A stretch of DNA of 58,073 nucleotides from Calidifontibacillus oryziterrae (GTDB taxonomy: Bacteria > Bacillota > Bacilli > Bacillales > Bacillaceae_J), in assembly GCF_000331575.1 (NCBI RefSeq), contig NZ_ANOK01000008.1, positions 1 to 58,073 of the forward strand, given 5' to 3'. The first letter of the stretch is position 1, and each line of letters begins with the position of its first letter. Under the pieces are notes generated by a model. It ran no database searches. It was not told the DNA's origin and saw nothing but the letters and a program-made list of their open reading frames with translations. Shown here piece after piece: positions 44,114 to 56,533 of the stretch. Position numbers and translations under genes: made by a program.

Positions 44114-44528
44114 TACGTTCATACCCTCCTTTTATCGTCTCGTATCCAAATTCCATTATCTCCTGCAAGCGCTCGTTATTACCCGACAAATAGTGGTAAC
44201 CTATCAAAGCTTCAAATGCCGTGCTATAACGATACGTCTGCACGTCTGTATTTTTGGGAATCGTGCCTGACTTAGCATTTCTCCCTCTTCTAACAACTGC
44301 CAATTCCTCTTCTGTCAGAACCATTTTTTCAAGCATTCGGTGTATCATTACAGATTGCGCTTTCGCTGACACATACTTTGTTGATTCGCGATGGAGTTGA
44401 TTCGGTCTTACATTTCCGTTTGCTAATAAGTTAAAACGAATATAGCTTTCAAAAACCGCATCACCCATATAGGCTAATGCAAGTGAATTCAACTGCTTGA
44501 CATCAATACTATGATTTAAATTATCCAC
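44106..44528 (-). CDS. mrnC: Mini-ribonuclease 3
   Basis: RNase III catalytic domain without a dsRNA-binding domain; matures 23S rRNA in B. subtilis. 140 residues with the signature [15 protein letters not shown] and the C-terminal [14 protein letters not shown]. Four bases after cysS. Confidence 0.97.
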   Translation of the reverse strand: MDNLNHSIDVKQLNSLALAYMGDAVFESYIRFNLLANGNVRPNQLHRESTKYVSAKAQSVMIHRMLEKMVLTEEELAVVRRGRNAKSGTIPKNTDVQTYRYSTAFEALIGYHYLSGNNERLQEIMEFGYETIKGGYERNE

Positions 44529-44532
44529 TAAT

Positions 44533-45933
44533 CTACACCCTTTTCCAACGCGTTCCTTGAGGTGTATCCTCTAGGATAATATTCATTTCTTTTAGCTGAT
44601 CCCTTATTTGATCAGATACCGCAAAATCACGATTTTTTCTTGCGTTATTCCTCTTTTCTATCAATTGTTCAATTTCACTATCTAATAGTTCTGCCGCTTT
44701 TTTAAGCTTAATTCCTAAAACATCCGTTATACCGTTGAATTGATTTAAAAATGCCTGAATGACAACTGTTGACGTATTTTCTTCACGTAAATAAATATTC
44801 GCTTGTTTGGCTAGCTCAAATAATATCGAAATTGCATTAGCTGTATTCATGTCATCATCCATTGCCTGAATAAAGTCAGAGGATAATTGCTCGATTTTAC
44901 TTAGCCACTCCTCATTATTGTCTGTTAAGTTTGAACTTGCTTTGAGACGATGATCAAGATTTTCATAAGCAGTCCGTATGCGTTCTAAACCGCTTTTTGC
45001 ACTTTCTAAAAGCTCCTGACTGAAGTTAATCGGATTGCGATAATGAACAGAAAGCATAAAGAACCTTAGTACTTGCGGGTCGACCTCTTTTAAAATGTCG
45101 TGGACAAGCACAAAGTTTCCTAATGATTTGGACATTTTCTCATTATCAATCTGAATATAACCATTATGAAGCCAATAATTCGCAAATGGTTTGTTCGTTA
45201 ATGCCTCCGTCTGCGCAATCTCATTTTCGTGATGCGGGAATGTTAAATCTTGACCGCCAGCATGTATATCAATGGTTTCACCTAGATATTTTTTCGCCAT
45301 TGCCGAGCACTCAATGTGCCAGCCTGGCCTTCCTTTGCCCCATGGACTATCCCAATGGATTTCCCCTTCTTTCGCAGCTTTCCAAAGGGCGAAATCAAGC
45401 GGATCCTCCTTCTTATCTCCAATTTCAATTCTTGCTCCAAGCCGTAGCTCATCAATCGGTTGATGAGAAAGTTTCCCATAATCCTCAAACTTTTTCGTTC
45501 TAAAATAAACATCCCCAGCTGATTCATAAGCATACCCATTCTCAATTAGCGAGCCAATAAACTCAATAATGATGTCCATATTCTCCATGACCCGTGGATG
45601 TTCGTCAGCTTTCATAACACCTAGGGCACCAACATCTTCAAAAAACGCTTTAATAAATCGATTAGCAATTGTTGGAACATCTTCCCCCAATTCATTAGCA
45701 GCTTTTATTAGCTTGTCATCAACATCTGTAAAGTTCGAAACAAACCTCACATCGTAGCCACGGTATTGTAAATAACGGCGAACAGTGTCAAACACAATTG
45801 CTGGTCTTGCGTTTCCGATATGAATGTAGTTATACACTGTAGGACCACAAACATACATTTTAACTTTGCCTTCTTCGATCGGAATAAATTCTTCCTTTGT
45901 TCTAGTCAGTGTATTATAAAACTTTATTGTCAC
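44533..45933 (-). CDS. cysS: Cysteinyl-tRNA synthetase
   Basis: 466 residues. C29 begins the zinc site, class I signature YIHIGN (36-41), and KMSKS as [10 protein letters not shown]. Directly after cysE (two bases), under Cys T-box control. Confidence 0.98.
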   Translation of the reverse strand: MTIKFYNTLTRTKEEFIPIEEGKVKMYVCGPTVYNYIHIGNARPAIVFDTVRRYLQYRGYDVRFVSNFTDVDDKLIKAANELGEDVPTIANRFIKAFFEDVGALGVMKADEHPRVMENMDIIIEFIGSLIENGYAYESAGDVYFRTKKFEDYGKLSHQPIDELRLGARIEIGDKKEDPLDFALWKAAKEGEIHWDSPWGKGRPGWHIECSAMAKKYLGETIDIHAGGQDLTFPHHENEIAQTEALTNKPFANYWLHNGYIQIDNEKMSKSLGNFVLVHDILKEVDPQVLRFFMLSVHYRNPINFSQELLESAKSGLERIRTAYENLDHRLKASSNLTDNNEEWLSKIEQLSSDFIQAMDDDMNTANAISILFELAKQANIYLREENTSTVVIQAFLNQFNGITDVLGIKLKKAAELLDSEIEQLIEKRNNARKNRDFAVSDQIRDQLKEMNIILEDTPQGTRWKRV

Positions 45934-45935
45934 CC

Positions 45936-46577
45936 TTATTCACTCCTTATTTTCATTTTCTCAATGTCTTCTTTCAGTTCGTTTATTTGCTTTTCCATCT
46001 CAATAAATTTATCAGCAATCGGGTCTGGTAAATCATTGTGGTTTAAATCATGCACTCTAATTCCATCCTTTACCTTTACTCTTCCCGGAATACCGACAAC
46101 AGTAGAATTTGGAGGAACATCATGAAGTACAACTGAACCCGCACCGATTTTGGAATTTTCCTCAATAGTAATTGACCCCAAAACCTTGGCACCGGTTGCG
46201 ACAAGAACATTATCTTTAAGGGTTGGATGCCTTTTACCTTTTTCCTTACCCGTACCGCCAAGTGTTACTCCTTGATAAATCGTCACATCATTTCCAATTT
46301 CGCACGTTTCACCAATAACAATCCCCATCCCATGGTCGATAAAAAAACGCCTGCCAATTTTTGCACCAGGATGAATTTCAATACCTGTGAAAAATCGGCT
46401 TAGCTGTGAAATCACTCTTGCTAAAAAAAAGAATTTCCTTTTATACAAGGCATGTGCAAGACGATGCGACCATATTGCATGCAATCCTGAATATGTTAAT
46501 ATCACCTCTAAATAGCTTCGCGCTGCCGGGTCTTGTTCAAAAACAACCTCAATATCCTCACGCATTCTTTTAAACAT
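45936..46577 (-). CDS. cysE: Serine O-acetyltransferase
   Basis: Makes O-acetylserine from serine and acetyl-CoA, the precursor of cysteine. 213 residues, left-handed beta-helix of hexapeptide repeats; [33 protein letters not shown] contain the active-site His residues. First gene after the T-box. Confidence 0.97.
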   Translation of the reverse strand: MFKRMREDIEVVFEQDPAARSYLEVILTYSGLHAIWSHRLAHALYKRKFFFLARVISQLSRFFTGIEIHPGAKIGRRFFIDHGMGIVIGETCEIGNDVTIYQGVTLGGTGKEKGKRHPTLKDNVLVATGAKVLGSITIEENSKIGAGSVVLHDVPPNSTVVGIPGRVKVKDGIRVHDLNHNDLPDPIADKFIEMEKQINELKEDIEKMKIRSE

Positions 46578-46605
46578 ACAGCTTCTACCCTTTCCGTTAA
46601 TAAAT

Positions 46606-46880
46606 AAAAAACGTCTCTATGCTTTATGCACAGAGACGCTTTAGGCGCGGTTCCACTCTGTTTGGGTAATAGAACGAGAAAATAACTTCTTCAACCCTCA
46701 ACCCCAACTTAACTCCGATAACGGTAGAGTCCCGCTTTTAATTACTAGATAATCTCGTTCACTAAAAGACTCAGAGGTGCATGTTCAAAACCGCCTACTT
46801 AAATCACTTTCAGCCCATGGTGATTCTCTCTTTCAAGTAAAACTAGTCTTTACTTCTCCTCATCGACGCTTTTAATAATT
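46606..46880 (-). promoter_or_regulatory. Cysteine T-box riboswitch of cysES
   Basis: Minus-strand features: specifier codon TGC (46779-46781) within AACATGCACC, the Cys codon; T-box sequence TGGAACCGCG (about 46645-46655); terminator GCGTCTCTGTGC / GCATAGAGACG (46612-46638) followed by TTTTTT. Uncharged tRNA-Cys should prevent termination and turn on cysE-cysS-mrnC-rlmB-rae1. Confidence 0.93.
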
Positions 46881-46887
46881 TATAATT

Positions 46888-46916
46888 ACTATATTATCAT
46901 TTTATTATGATGTGAA
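46888..46916 (-). promoter_or_regulatory. Promoter upstream of the Cys T-box
   Basis: Minus-strand TTCACA (46911-46916), a 17-base spacer, TATAGT (46888-46893). It is 7-8 bases upstream of the T-box transcript start. Confidence 0.5.
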
Positions 46917-46947
46917 TCGATTAGCTATAGTTAACAAAATAAAAATC

Positions 46948-48402
46948 TTACAAAAGTGAGTCAAGCCGTGACAGGATTCGATCCTTCCCTAACAAACTAA
47001 TTGCTTGGGGTAGGTCTGGTCCGTGCACTTGACCTGTTGTAGCGACACGGATTGGCATAAAAAGGTTTTTCCCCTTTTGACCAGTATTCTTTTGCACAGA
47101 CTTCATTGCAGCTTTAATTTCTTCAGCTGAAAACGTTTGTAACTGCTCTAGTTCTTCTTTAAAACTCTTTAAAACCTCAGATACTTGTTCACCACGTAAC
47201 ACTTCTTTTGCCTCTTCATCAAATTCGATACTTTCTTTGAAGAACATCTCTGTAAGCTCAACGATTTCTGCTCCATAGCTCATTTTTTCCTGATGAAGCG
47301 CAATTAGTTGTTTTGCCCATTCTCGCTCTTCACCCGTTAAATCGCTTGGAAGGCGCCCCGCTTTTATAAGATGGGGCAACGAAATATTCACGAGTCTATC
47401 CAGATCAATTGCTTTCATATATTGATTGTTCATCCATGCAAGCTTGTTTTGATCAAAAACGGCCGGCGCTTTTGATAAGCGGCTAGGATCAAATAATTTT
47501 ATAAAATCTTCTTTTTCAAAGATTTCTTGTTCTCCGCCAGGTGACCATCCTAATAGTGCAATAAAATTAAACAGTGCTTCTGGCAAATAACCTAATTGCT
47601 CATATTGCTCAATAAATTGAATGATTGTTTCATCACGTTTACTTAATTTTTTACGATTCTCATTACAAATCAATGTCATATGCCCAAAAACAGGTGGTTC
47701 CCAACCAAAAGCTTCATAAATCATTAATTGTTTAGGCGTGTTGGAAATATGATCATCCCCCCGCAAAACATGACTTATTTCCATTAAATGATCATCAATA
47801 GCAACAGCATAGTTATAAGTTGGGATGCCGTCTTTTTTTACAATAACAAAGTCGCCAATTCCATTTGATTCGAATGATACTTCATCTTTGACGATATCAT
47901 TAAATGTATATACTTTATCTGCTGGAACTTTAAAACGAATGCTTGCTAGACGTCCTTCCTCATCAAGTGCTTTCTGGTCTTCAAGTGATAGCCCGCAGCA
48001 CCTCCTAGAATAAACTGGAGTTTCACCTCTATTCATTTGCTCTTCCCGTTCCTGCTCAAGCTCTTCCTCAGTACAGTAGCATTTATAGGCAAGGCCTCTC
48101 TCTAACAACTCCTCGGTATGTTTATTATAAATATCTAAACGCTCCGTTTGCCGATAGGGTCCGTACTCGCCAACCTTATCAATACTTTCATCCCAATCAA
48201 TTCCGAGCCAGTTTAAATACTTTAGCTGACTTTGTTCTCCGCCCTCAACGTTTCTTTTCACATCTGTATCTTCAATTCGAATGATAAACTTTCCGTTTTG
48301 GTTTCTCGCAAATAAATAATTAAATAATGCTGTTCGAGCATTTCCGATATGTAAATGTCCAGTGGGACTTGGTGCATAACGAACTCTAATTTCCTTTGAC
48401 AT
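46948..48402 (-). CDS. gltX: Glutamyl-tRNA synthetase
   Basis: 484 residues from the ATG at 48402 (GGAAGGTG upstream; the frame to 48432 is unsupported). HIGH-type HLHIG (16-20), KLSKRDET for KMSKS. In Bacillus it is non-discriminating, charging tRNA-Gln also, and works with GatCAB elsewhere. Confidence 0.97.
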   Translation of the reverse strand: MSKEIRVRYAPSPTGHLHIGNARTALFNYLFARNQNGKFIIRIEDTDVKRNVEGGEQSQLKYLNWLGIDWDESIDKVGEYGPYRQTERLDIYNKHTEELLERGLAYKCYCTEEELEQEREEQMNRGETPVYSRRCCGLSLEDQKALDEEGRLASIRFKVPADKVYTFNDIVKDEVSFESNGIGDFVIVKKDGIPTYNYAVAIDDHLMEISHVLRGDDHISNTPKQLMIYEAFGWEPPVFGHMTLICNENRKKLSKRDETIIQFIEQYEQLGYLPEALFNFIALLGWSPGGEQEIFEKEDFIKLFDPSRLSKAPAVFDQNKLAWMNNQYMKAIDLDRLVNISLPHLIKAGRLPSDLTGEEREWAKQLIALHQEKMSYGAEIVELTEMFFKESIEFDEEAKEVLRGEQVSEVLKSFKEELEQLQTFSAEEIKAAMKSVQKNTGQKGKNLFMPIRVATTGQVHGPDLPQAISLLGKDRILSRLDSLL

Positions 48403-48444
48403 AAATCGAACACCTTCCGTTAGTGTATTCAAAATTTCCTCTTA

Positions 48445-48475
48445 ATATTACCACTAAAACTACGATAATGGTCAA
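48445..48475 (-). promoter_or_regulatory. Possible promoter of gltX
   Basis: Minus-strand TTGACC (48470-48475), a 19-base spacer, TAATAT (48445-48450) with an extended TG. The spacing is long, so this is tentative. Confidence 0.4.
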
Positions 48476-48948
48476 GCTTTTACAAGAAGGATTACAGCTT
48501 GTGCAGCGATTCCTTCCTCACGACCTGTAAATCCTAGCTTTTCCGTTGTGGTTGCCTTTACATTTATTAGTGATATATCTGCTTCTAAAAGATTTGCAAT
48601 TCTTTCTCTCATTTTTTCTATATATGGAGCCATCTTTGGTTTTTGGGCAATAATTGTACAATCTAAATTACCGAGTTTATAACCTTCTTTTTTAATTAAC
48701 TGCCATACATGCTCCATTAGCTTTGCAGAATCAGCATCTTTATACTTTGGATCGGTGTCAGGAAAGTGTTTGCCGATATCCCCCAATGCTAATGCTCCTA
48801 GAGCTGCGTCACTAATTGTATGAAGAAGTACATCTGCATCAGAGTGACCTAATAATCCTTTATCATAGGGTATCGTAATCCCACCAATAATGAGTGGCCT
48901 TCCCTCAACTAGTTGATGAACATCAAAACCTTGTCCTATTCTAAACAT
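48472..48948 (-). CDS. ispF: 2-C-methyl-D-erythritol 2,4-cyclodiphosphate synthase
   Basis: MEP pathway, forms MEcPP. 158 residues from the ATG at 48948 (AAGGGG upstream). Metal ligands D9 and H11 in FDVHQL and the His of [10 protein letters not shown]. Overlaps ispD by eight bases. Confidence 0.97.
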   Translation of the reverse strand: MFRIGQGFDVHQLVEGRPLIIGGITIPYDKGLLGHSDADVLLHTISDAALGALALGDIGKHFPDTDPKYKDADSAKLMEHVWQLIKKEGYKLGNLDCTIIAQKPKMAPYIEKMRERIANLLEADISLINVKATTTEKLGFTGREEGIAAQAVILLVKA

Positions 48949-49645
48949 TCTCATGCCCCTTTTTATTTTTTGCTAAAATCACTTCACCATAAAGTAAATC
49001 CTCAGGTGTTGTAAGTTTTATATTTTCATAATCACCAACAACAATTTGAACCTTTTCACCTAATAACTCAACTAGGCTGGCATCATCAGTTCCGAGTATA
49101 TGGTTATTATTCGCTTCCTCATGTGCCTTCAAAATTAAAGAAAGACGAAAAGCTTGTGGGGTTTGTACCGACCACAAGCTTGAGCGCTCCATTGTTTTTT
49201 CAACAACATTTTCATTCACTAGTTTGATCGTATCTTTAACCGGAACAGCAACAATAGCACTGTTATAAATTGTAGCCTTTTTCACTAATTCCCGAATAAT
49301 TGTATGGTTTATAAATGGACGAGCACCATCATGAACAAGAACAATTCCATCTTCTATATTTAGTGCCTTTAAGCCATTGTACACACTATGCTGGCGCTCA
49401 CTACCACCTATTACAACATCTAGGACCTTCTTAATATTATAAGTTTGAATAAGTTCGTTAAATTGTTCAATTTCATTTTGGTTGACAACTAGTACAATGC
49501 CCTTACAGTAGCTATCAGTATCAAATACTTTAAGCGTATGCACAATCACTGGCATACCTTGTAATTTTATAAACTGTTTGTTTTGACCAGCATTCATCCG
49601 CTTACCTTGTCCTGCTGCAGGGATTACGACATAATAGTCCTTCAT
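48941..49645 (-). CDS. ispD: 2-C-methyl-D-erythritol 4-phosphate cytidylyltransferase
   Basis: MEP pathway, makes CDP-methylerythritol. 234 residues from the ATG at 49645 (AAGGTG upstream). Nucleotide motif PAAGQGKRM (9-17), HDGARPF and TPQAFR. Coupled to ispF. Confidence 0.97.
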   Translation of the reverse strand: MKDYYVVIPAAGQGKRMNAGQNKQFIKLQGMPVIVHTLKVFDTDSYCKGIVLVVNQNEIEQFNELIQTYNIKKVLDVVIGGSERQHSVYNGLKALNIEDGIVLVHDGARPFINHTIIRELVKKATIYNSAIVAVPVKDTIKLVNENVVEKTMERSSLWSVQTPQAFRLSLILKAHEEANNNHILGTDDASLVELLGEKVQIVVGDYENIKLTTPEDLLYGEVILAKNKKGHENV

Positions 49646-49693
49646 GCTTTTCACCTTATATAAGATATGTTCATGTAAAAAATGAACACGTAT

Positions 49694-50806
49694 TTACAAT
49701 GCTTTTTCTAATAATTTGGGCTTCGCAAAAATCATTCGACCCGCTGAGGTTTGTAATACACTAGTTACGAGAACGTCAATACGTTTGCCGATATAATCTC
49801 GGCCTTCTTCTACAACGATCATCGTTCCGTCATCAAGATATGCGATCCCCTGATTATGCTCTTTTCCGTCCTTTATTACTTGAACACTTAACTCTTCACC
49901 AGGCAATACAACTGGTTTCACGGCATTTGCTAAATCGTTAATATTTAATACAGAAACATTTTGAAGCTCACAAACTTTATTTAAATTAAAATCATTTGTA
50001 ACAACGACTCCTGAGGTTAGTTTCGCTAGTTTAACGAGCTTACTATCAACCTCTTGGATCTCCTCAAAATCACCTTCGTAAATTTCAACATTGATTGCCA
50101 GTTCTTTTCTAATTTTATTTAGAATATCTAAACCTCTTCGACCTCTGTTTCGTTTTAAAACATCAGAAGAATCGGCGATATGCTGTAACTCCTCTAATAC
50201 AAACTGAGGTATGACAATCGTGCCTTCTAAAAAGCCTGTTTGACAAATATCCGCGATTCTACCGTCAATGATTACGCTCGTATCTAGTATTTTAAGCTTC
50301 TTTGGTATATATTCCTCTGCTATTGGTTCAATCTCACTAGTCTGCTTCTTTTTATCCTTTGAACCTAAACGTGCAGGTATCGAAAATAGATTGATTAGTT
50401 CTTCGCGTTTTTTAAACCCAACCTGAAAACCAAGATACCCAAGGAACAACGTTACGAAAATTGGAATGATTGTACTTAAGACTTGAAAATTAATACTTTT
50501 TAAAGGAATCATCACTAAAAAAGCAACAATTAAACCGACGATCAATCCTAAACTACCAAATAATATCTCAGTAATCGGCGCTTTTACCAGCGCTTCTTCG
50601 ATTTTCCGTATTAAACCAACAATATAATCAACTAACCAAAATGTTGTAAAAAATAATATAAGTGCTCCATAAATTGCGCAAGCGTAAGAAGATGCAAACC
50701 AACCTATGTCACCGATATTCATGATTTCAAGTAATAATGGAAAATATAAATATCCTAGCGTTCCTCCTACGATCACAAAAAATAATTGAACTATTCGTTT
50801 AACCAT
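49694..50806 (-). CDS. yacL: PIN/TRAM-domain membrane protein YacL
   Basis: 370 residues from the ATG at 50806 (AAGGAGG upstream). Four membrane helices (about 1-135), a PIN nuclease-like domain starting [16 protein letters not shown], and a C-terminal TRAM domain. Acidic PIN residues (D in LDTS, D in VTND) are kept. The cellular role is unknown to me. In B. subtilis disA precedes it; here it has its own promoter. Confidence 0.92.
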   Translation of the reverse strand: MVKRIVQLFFVIVGGTLGYLYFPLLLEIMNIGDIGWFASSYACAIYGALILFFTTFWLVDYIVGLIRKIEEALVKAPITEILFGSLGLIVGLIVAFLVMIPLKSINFQVLSTIIPIFVTLFLGYLGFQVGFKKREELINLFSIPARLGSKDKKKQTSEIEPIAEEYIPKKLKILDTSVIIDGRIADICQTGFLEGTIVIPQFVLEELQHIADSSDVLKRNRGRRGLDILNKIRKELAINVEIYEGDFEEIQEVDSKLVKLAKLTSGVVVTNDFNLNKVCELQNVSVLNINDLANAVKPVVLPGEELSVQVIKDGKEHNQGIAYLDDGTMIVVEEGRDYIGKRIDVLVTSVLQTSAGRMIFAKPKLLEKAL

Positions 50807-50888
50807 TCCTTCACCTCCTTGTATCATTATTAACTAAATTTGTATTTTAAAAACATCGTTATTTGCTAAAATACGGATTACAACTTCT

Positions 50889-50918
50889 ATTTTATCGTGA
50901 AATGGTAGTAAATATCAA
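50889..50918 (-). promoter_or_regulatory. Promoter of yacL
   Basis: Minus-strand TTGATA (50913-50918), an 18-base spacer, TAAAAT (50889-50894), in the 146-base gap where disA would be expected. No remnant of a gene is visible in the gap. Confidence 0.55.
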
Positions 50919-50952
50919 TTTTGACCCAATTCTGTGATAAAATTATCAAATT

Positions 50953-52335
50953 TTACAGTTTTAATGTATAATCTAAAGCCTCCCGTACTGTTGAAACACT
51001 TATTACTTCAATATCATTTGGAATAGTCCAACCACCAAGATTTTTCTCTGGAATAATGACTCTTTTAAATCCTAACTTGGCGGCTTCCTGAACGCGTTGT
51101 TCTACCCTTGAGACTCTTCTGATCTCCCCTGTTAATCCAACTTCACCAAATACAACATCTGTTGGGCTCGATGGTTGATCTCGAAAGCTAGAAGCAATAC
51201 TAATTGCAACACCTAAATCGATTGCTGGTTCATCTAGCTTAATACCCCCGGCAACCTTTAAATAAGCATCATAACTCCCTAATAGCATACCAACCCTTTT
51301 TTCTAAAACAGCCATAATTAAAGAAACGCGATTATGGTCGATTCCCGTAGCCATTCGCCTTGGATTCCCAAAATTTGTAGGTGATATTAGCGCTTGTATT
51401 TCAACTAATACCGGTCTCGTTCCTTCCATCGAGGCTACAACTATTGAACCGGCAGCTCCTTCAGATCGCTCCTCTAAAAATATTTCCGACGGATTTAATA
51501 CTTCTTGTAATCCATCCTCTTTCATTTCAAAAATTCCCATCTCATTCGTCGAACCAAATCTGTTTTTTACTGCTCGCAAGATTCGATACGTATGATGTCT
51601 TTCTCCTTCAAAGTACAACACGGTATCAACCATATGCTCTAAAATCCTCGGCCCCGCAATTGAGCCTTCCTTCGTTACATGGCCAACTAAAAAAATGGCT
51701 ATCCCTTTTGTTTTTGCAATTCTCATAAAATGGGACGTGCATTCCCTAACTTGAGACACACTACCGGGTGCTGATTGGATTTCAGGATGATAAACAGTTT
51801 GAATAGAGTCAATTACAACAAAAGAAGGCGCTGTTTCATCAATCGCCTTTTCAATATAGGCTAAATCTGTTTCTGGCAATACAAACAGATTGTCAGTTAT
51901 TATACGTAATCTGTCTGCTCGAAGTTTCGTTTGTTGCGCAGATTCTTCACCAGAAATATACAAAACCTTATGGTCAAGGGTTGCCAGCTGGGATGAAATC
52001 TGTAGAAGCAGGGTTGATTTCCCAATCCCTGGATCACCACCGATTAATACTAAAGAGCCAGGAACAATTCCACCACCTAAAACACGGTTCATTTCCTGAT
52101 ATTTCGTATAAATTCTTGGTTCACTAATTGATTGAATTGAGGTAATCATCTGCGGTTTATTAGAACCGACATTTGTTGAGGATGATGTGATAAAAGATTG
52201 CCTTCTTGAGGGTTTTGATACTTCAATTTCTTCTACCATCGTATTCCATCCATGACAACCCGGACATTTCCCCATCCACTTAGGTGTTTCATAGCCACAG
52301 ACCTGACAACAAAATTTCGTTTTTTTCTTACTCAT
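50953..52335 (-). CDS. radA: DNA repair protein RadA/Sms
   Basis: RecA-like branch-migration ATPase. 460 residues: zinc finger C10, C13, C24, C27; Walker [10 protein letters not shown] (100-108); KNRFG motif; C-terminal Lon-like domain. Follows clpC as in B. subtilis. Confidence 0.97.
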   Translation of the reverse strand: MSKKKTKFCCQVCGYETPKWMGKCPGCHGWNTMVEEIEVSKPSRRQSFITSSSTNVGSNKPQMITSIQSISEPRIYTKYQEMNRVLGGGIVPGSLVLIGGDPGIGKSTLLLQISSQLATLDHKVLYISGEESAQQTKLRADRLRIITDNLFVLPETDLAYIEKAIDETAPSFVVIDSIQTVYHPEIQSAPGSVSQVRECTSHFMRIAKTKGIAIFLVGHVTKEGSIAGPRILEHMVDTVLYFEGERHHTYRILRAVKNRFGSTNEMGIFEMKEDGLQEVLNPSEIFLEERSEGAAGSIVVASMEGTRPVLVEIQALISPTNFGNPRRMATGIDHNRVSLIMAVLEKRVGMLLGSYDAYLKVAGGIKLDEPAIDLGVAISIASSFRDQPSSPTDVVFGEVGLTGEIRRVSRVEQRVQEAAKLGFKRVIIPEKNLGGWTIPNDIEVISVSTVREALDYTLKL

Positions 52336-52410
52336 TACAGTATATTCCCCTCATTATAAGTTTCCGTTAAGTATTACCCTTAATCATACCATAATCCGTA
52401 CGATAAGAAT

Positions 52411-52441
52411 AGAAAAGGAAGGCGCTGAGTCCGCCCTCCTT
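52411..52441 (-). terminator. Terminator after clpC
   Basis: Minus-strand AAGGAGGGCG and CGCCTTCCTT pair (one G-U pair in RNA), followed by TTCT. It ends the ctsR operon before radA. Confidence 0.7.
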
Positions 52442-52449
52442 GTTTTTCC

Positions 52450-54876
52450 TTACCTTGTTTTTACAGTATATTCATTGTCCTCAACATCAAGAATTACTCT
52501 TTGACCTTTTGCAATGGTACCTTTTAGTAACTCTTCTGATAAACGGTCCTCAGCGTGTTTTTGTAACGCTCTTCGTAAAGGTCTAGCACCATATTCAGGA
52601 TCAAAGCCTTCATCCGCAATTTTTTGCTTCGCAGTCTCTGACAATTCAAATTCAATTCCTTGTTCCCTTAACCGTTTTGTTAATTCATTAGCCATTAAAG
52701 ATACTATTTCACCAATATGTTGCTTTTCAAGTGAATGGAATACGATTATTTCATCAATCCGATTAAGGAATTCTGGGCGAAACGCCTTTTTCAATGAATC
52801 CATTACCTTCGATTTCATATCTTTATATTCCTGACCTTCTTGGACATTGAAACCGACATATTTATTGCGTTTTAATTCACTCGCACCTACGTTTGATGTC
52901 ATTATCACAATCGTATTTCGGAAATCAACCGTACGACCCTTCGAATCTGTTAAACGACCATCCTCTAATACTTGAAGAAGAATATTAAACACTTCTGGAT
53001 GTGCCTTTTCAATTTCATCTAGGAGGATGACGGAATACGGTTTGCGACGAACCTTTTCTGTCAATTGTCCTCCTTCATCATACCCAACATAACCCGGTGG
53101 TGAACCCACTAAACGAGAGGTTGCGTGTTTTTCCATATATTCAGACATATCTATTCTAATCAGGGCATCCTCATCACCAAACATAGCTTCCGCAAGCGCA
53201 CGAGCTAATTCCGTTTTCCCAACTCCTGTTGGTCCTAAGAAAATAAACGATCCGATTGGGCGTTTTGGATCCTTCAAACCTGCACGCGCACGACGTATTG
53301 CTTTTGCTACAGCTATTACTGCCTCTTCCTGTCCAATTACCCTGTTATGAAGAACACTTTCCATATTAAGGAGACGGTCTGTTTCAGCTTGTGCTAATTT
53401 CGAAACCGGAATTCCAGTCCAAGCTGATACAACGAGCGCTATATCCTCCGTTGTAACTTCAGAGTCCTCCTGTCCTTGTTTTTCCTTCCATTCTTTTTTT
53501 GTCTTCTCTAAATCTTCACGAAGACGCTGCTCAGTATCTCGTAAAGAAGCGGCCTTTTCAAATTCTTGACTCTGTACAGCTGCATCTTTTTCTTTTTTTA
53601 TTTCTTCGAGCTTTTGTTCAAGCTCTTTTAAATTAGGCGGCGCTGTATATGAACGAAGACGAACCTTTGCTGCAGCTTCATCAATTAAGTCGATAGCCTT
53701 ATCAGGAAGGAACCGATCTGATATATAGCGATCTGATAATTTTACCGCTTCTTCAATCGCTTCATCTGTAATTGTCACACGATGGTGCGCCTCATAACGA
53801 TCTCGCAATCCTCTTAAAATTAAGATTGCCTCTTCCTTAGTTGGCTCGCCAACTTGAATGGGTTGGAAACGACGTTCAAGAGCTGCGTCCTTCTCAATAT
53901 ATTTACGGTATTCATCAAGGGTTGTTGCTCCAATACATTGGAGCTCACCACGTGCCAATGATGGTTTCAAAATATTGGATGCATCTATTGCTCCCTCGGC
54001 ACCTCCAGCACCAATCAACGTGTGCAATTCATCTATAAATAAAATGATGTTTCCTGCTTGACGAATTTCATCCATGACCTTTTTTAAACGATCCTCGAAT
54101 TCACCTCGATACTTTGTACCGGCAACTACAGTACCCATATCTAAAGTCATTACTCTCTTGTTACGAAGAATTTCTGGAACTTCATTTTGCACGATTTGTT
54201 GTGCAAGTCCTTCCGCGATTGCTGTTTTTCCTACCCCAGGTTCACCAATTAACACTGGGTTGTTTTTTGTACGGCGACTTAACACCTCAATAACCCGTTG
54301 AATTTCTTTCCCTCTACCGATGACAGGATCTAAAGATCCTTCACGTGCAATTTGTGTTAGATCACGAGCAAGACTATCTAGTGTAGGTGTATTTGCGTTG
54401 GCCGCAACGCCACCTTGATGATGGCCAGATGATGAAGCTTCATTACTGCCTAGGAGCTGTAATACCTGTTGGCGAGCTTTATTTAGACTAACACCTAAAT
54501 TATTTAATACTCGTGCGGCTACCCCTTCACCTTCACGGATAAGCCCTAAGAGAATATGTTCCGTGCCAACATAGGAATGCCCTAATTTTCTAGCTTCATC
54601 CATTGATAATTCTATAACCTTTTTTGCTCTTGGTGTATAATGAATGGTTTGCGATACTTCTTTTCCTCTGCCAATGAGCGCTTCAACCTCTTCTTGTATC
54701 TTTTCCGGGCCAAGATTTAATGCTAGTAATGCTTTTGCAGCAATTCCTTCTCCTTCACGGATTAATCCTAACAGTACATGCTCAGTGCCAATATTACTAT
54801 GACCTAACCGGACTGCTTCTTCTTGTGCAAGGGCAAGAACCTTTTGGGCCCGTTCGGTAAATCTTCCAAACATCAT
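52450..54876 (-). CDS. clpC: AAA+ unfoldase ClpC
   Basis: 808 residues from the ATG at 54876 ([16 protein letters not shown], family start). N-domain repeats (about 1-145), first Walker A GEPGVGKT (211-218), M-domain with a UVR-like helix ([12 protein letters not shown]), second Walker A GPTGVGKT (about 545), and the ClpP-docking VGF in NKYVGFN. Works with ClpP and the McsA/McsB adaptor to degrade arginine-phosphorylated proteins. Confidence 0.98.
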   Translation of the reverse strand: MMFGRFTERAQKVLALAQEEAVRLGHSNIGTEHVLLGLIREGEGIAAKALLALNLGPEKIQEEVEALIGRGKEVSQTIHYTPRAKKVIELSMDEARKLGHSYVGTEHILLGLIREGEGVAARVLNNLGVSLNKARQQVLQLLGSNEASSSGHHQGGVAANANTPTLDSLARDLTQIAREGSLDPVIGRGKEIQRVIEVLSRRTKNNPVLIGEPGVGKTAIAEGLAQQIVQNEVPEILRNKRVMTLDMGTVVAGTKYRGEFEDRLKKVMDEIRQAGNIILFIDELHTLIGAGGAEGAIDASNILKPSLARGELQCIGATTLDEYRKYIEKDAALERRFQPIQVGEPTKEEAILILRGLRDRYEAHHRVTITDEAIEEAVKLSDRYISDRFLPDKAIDLIDEAAAKVRLRSYTAPPNLKELEQKLEEIKKEKDAAVQSQEFEKAASLRDTEQRLREDLEKTKKEWKEKQGQEDSEVTTEDIALVVSAWTGIPVSKLAQAETDRLLNMESVLHNRVIGQEEAVIAVAKAIRRARAGLKDPKRPIGSFIFLGPTGVGKTELARALAEAMFGDEDALIRIDMSEYMEKHATSRLVGSPPGYVGYDEGGQLTEKVRRKPYSVILLDEIEKAHPEVFNILLQVLEDGRLTDSKGRTVDFRNTIVIMTSNVGASELKRNKYVGFNVQEGQEYKDMKSKVMDSLKKAFRPEFLNRIDEIIVFHSLEKQHIGEIVSLMANELTKRLREQGIEFELSETAKQKIADEGFDPEYGARPLRRALQKHAEDRLSEELLKGTIAKGQRVILDVEDNEYTVKTR

Positions 54877-54881
54877 ATTTA

Positions 54882-55958
54882 TCACTCTCCCGCATTATTT
54901 TTTTCTAGCTTCAAACGTTCTCTAATAAGCATCGCTCTTCTGATATCTCTTTCATCAGGAGTTAATCTTTTCCCTGCGAATTGCTGTAAAAAGCCTGGTT
55001 GAGTCAGTATCATTAATTCATTTAAAATTGATCTTGGAATATTTGTTATATAGCCTAAATCTATCCCTAACCTTAAATCGGATAAACATTGCGCTGCTTC
55101 CTTTGATTGAATGATTCGGCTATTTGCCAGAACACCGTAAGAACGCCATACCTTATCCTCAAGCTGAATATTTGATGACTTTAACAGCATTTCTCTTGCT
55201 GCTCTTTCCTGTGTAATAACTTGAGCAACAACACTCCCCAAATCTAATACAATATCCTGTTCTGACTTTCCAAGAGTGATTTGATTTGAGATTTGAAATA
55301 TATTCCCTTGCGCTTCGCTGCCCTCACCATAAATACCTCGAACAACTAGGCCTAGCTGATTAATCGCAGGAATAATTCGATTTATTTGGTTTGTTAATAC
55401 TAATGCCGGTAAATGCATCATGACAGATGCTCGTAATCCTGTCCCTACATTGGTTGGGCAGCTTGTTAAATACCCTCTTTTTTCATCGTAGGCGTAATCA
55501 ACGTTCTCCTCAATCCAATCATCAAGCTTATTTGCTAATTGCAAAGCCTTTGACAACTGCAATCCTGGGACTAAACATTGAATTCTAACATGATCCTCTT
55601 CATTAATCATTATACTAATTTCTTCATTTTCAGATAAAATAACCGCTCCGTGTTCGGAAGCCTCTAAATTAGGACTAATTAAATGCTTTTCAACTAATAC
55701 TCGCCTTTCAATAGACTCCATTTCATCCATTTTAATAATTTCTAAATTCCCTATATCTTGATCATTATGCTTTGAAACGGTTTCGTTTAAGGTATTAATC
55801 ACATTTTGGAAATCCTCACTTGATGCTAATGTAGGGAAAACAATATCTTTAAGATTTCTAGCCAAACGTATTCTACTACTTAAGACTATATCGCTATCAG
55901 GACCTTCTTCATTCATCCATGGACTTATCGCTTGATTAATAAAACGTTGTAGAGACAT
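54882..55958 (-). CDS. mcsB: Protein arginine kinase McsB
   Basis: 358 residues, phosphagen-kinase fold. [23 protein letters not shown] start and the signature [15 protein letters not shown]. Marks proteins with phospho-arginine for ClpCP; activated by McsA. Three bases after mcsA and six before clpC. Confidence 0.97.
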   Translation of the reverse strand: MSLQRFINQAISPWMNEEGPDSDIVLSSRIRLARNLKDIVFPTLASSEDFQNVINTLNETVSKHNDQDIGNLEIIKMDEMESIERRVLVEKHLISPNLEASEHGAVILSENEEISIMINEEDHVRIQCLVPGLQLSKALQLANKLDDWIEENVDYAYDEKRGYLTSCPTNVGTGLRASVMMHLPALVLTNQINRIIPAINQLGLVVRGIYGEGSEAQGNIFQISNQITLGKSEQDIVLDLGSVVAQVITQERAAREMLLKSSNIQLEDKVWRSYGVLANSRIIQSKEAAQCLSDLRLGIDLGYITNIPRSILNELMILTQPGFLQQFAGKRLTPDERDIRRAMLIRERLKLEKNNAGE

Positions 55959-55961
55959 AGA

Positions 55962-56513
55962 TTATTGTTCCCCCTCTCTATGCTCACTTAAAGTTTGTTC
56001 TAACGATCTAATTTCATCTCTAATTTTTGCAGCATTTTCAAATTCTTCATTTACTATACATTTTTGCAATTGCTCTTTTAATTCTGAAATTTCTTTCGTA
56101 ATATGAAGGTTTCCACCTATTCGTTTTGGGATTTTTCCAGTATGTGCTGTATTCCCACTATGAACTCTTCTTAGAATAGGGTCAATTTTATTACTAAAAG
56201 TTTCATAACAATTTGAGCATCCGAATCGACCAACCTTTGAAAAATATTGGTAGGTCATACCACAATTTTGGCATTGCAACGCTTGAATATTCTCAAGGGA
56301 ATTATTATTACTATTCGAATTACCTGTAAAAGGATAATCTAAGTTTAATAATCCTGAAAGTAAGCTATTTATAGAAAAACCACCTGCACCTGAAATCATT
56401 TCACCTTTTTCCCGTGCACATTGCTCACAAAGATGGGTTTCCGTTTTTTTGCCATTAATAATCTTTGTGAAATGTAGTGATGCTGGGTTTTGGTGACACT
56501 CTTGACATTCCAT
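55962..56513 (-). CDS. mcsA: Protein-arginine kinase activator McsA
   Basis: 183 residues with four CxxC zinc pairs (CQEC, CEQC, CQNC, CSNC) in the first 110 and a C-terminal UVR domain (NEEFENAAKIRDEI). Activator of McsB. Between ctsR and mcsB. Confidence 0.97.
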   Translation of the reverse strand: MECQECHQNPASLHFTKIINGKKTETHLCEQCAREKGEMISGAGGFSINSLLSGLLNLDYPFTGNSNSNNNSLENIQALQCQNCGMTYQYFSKVGRFGCSNCYETFSNKIDPILRRVHSGNTAHTGKIPKRIGGNLHITKEISELKEQLQKCIVNEEFENAAKIRDEIRSLEQTLSEHREGEQ

Positions 56514-56533
56514 CGTAACACCTCTCCCTTGTA

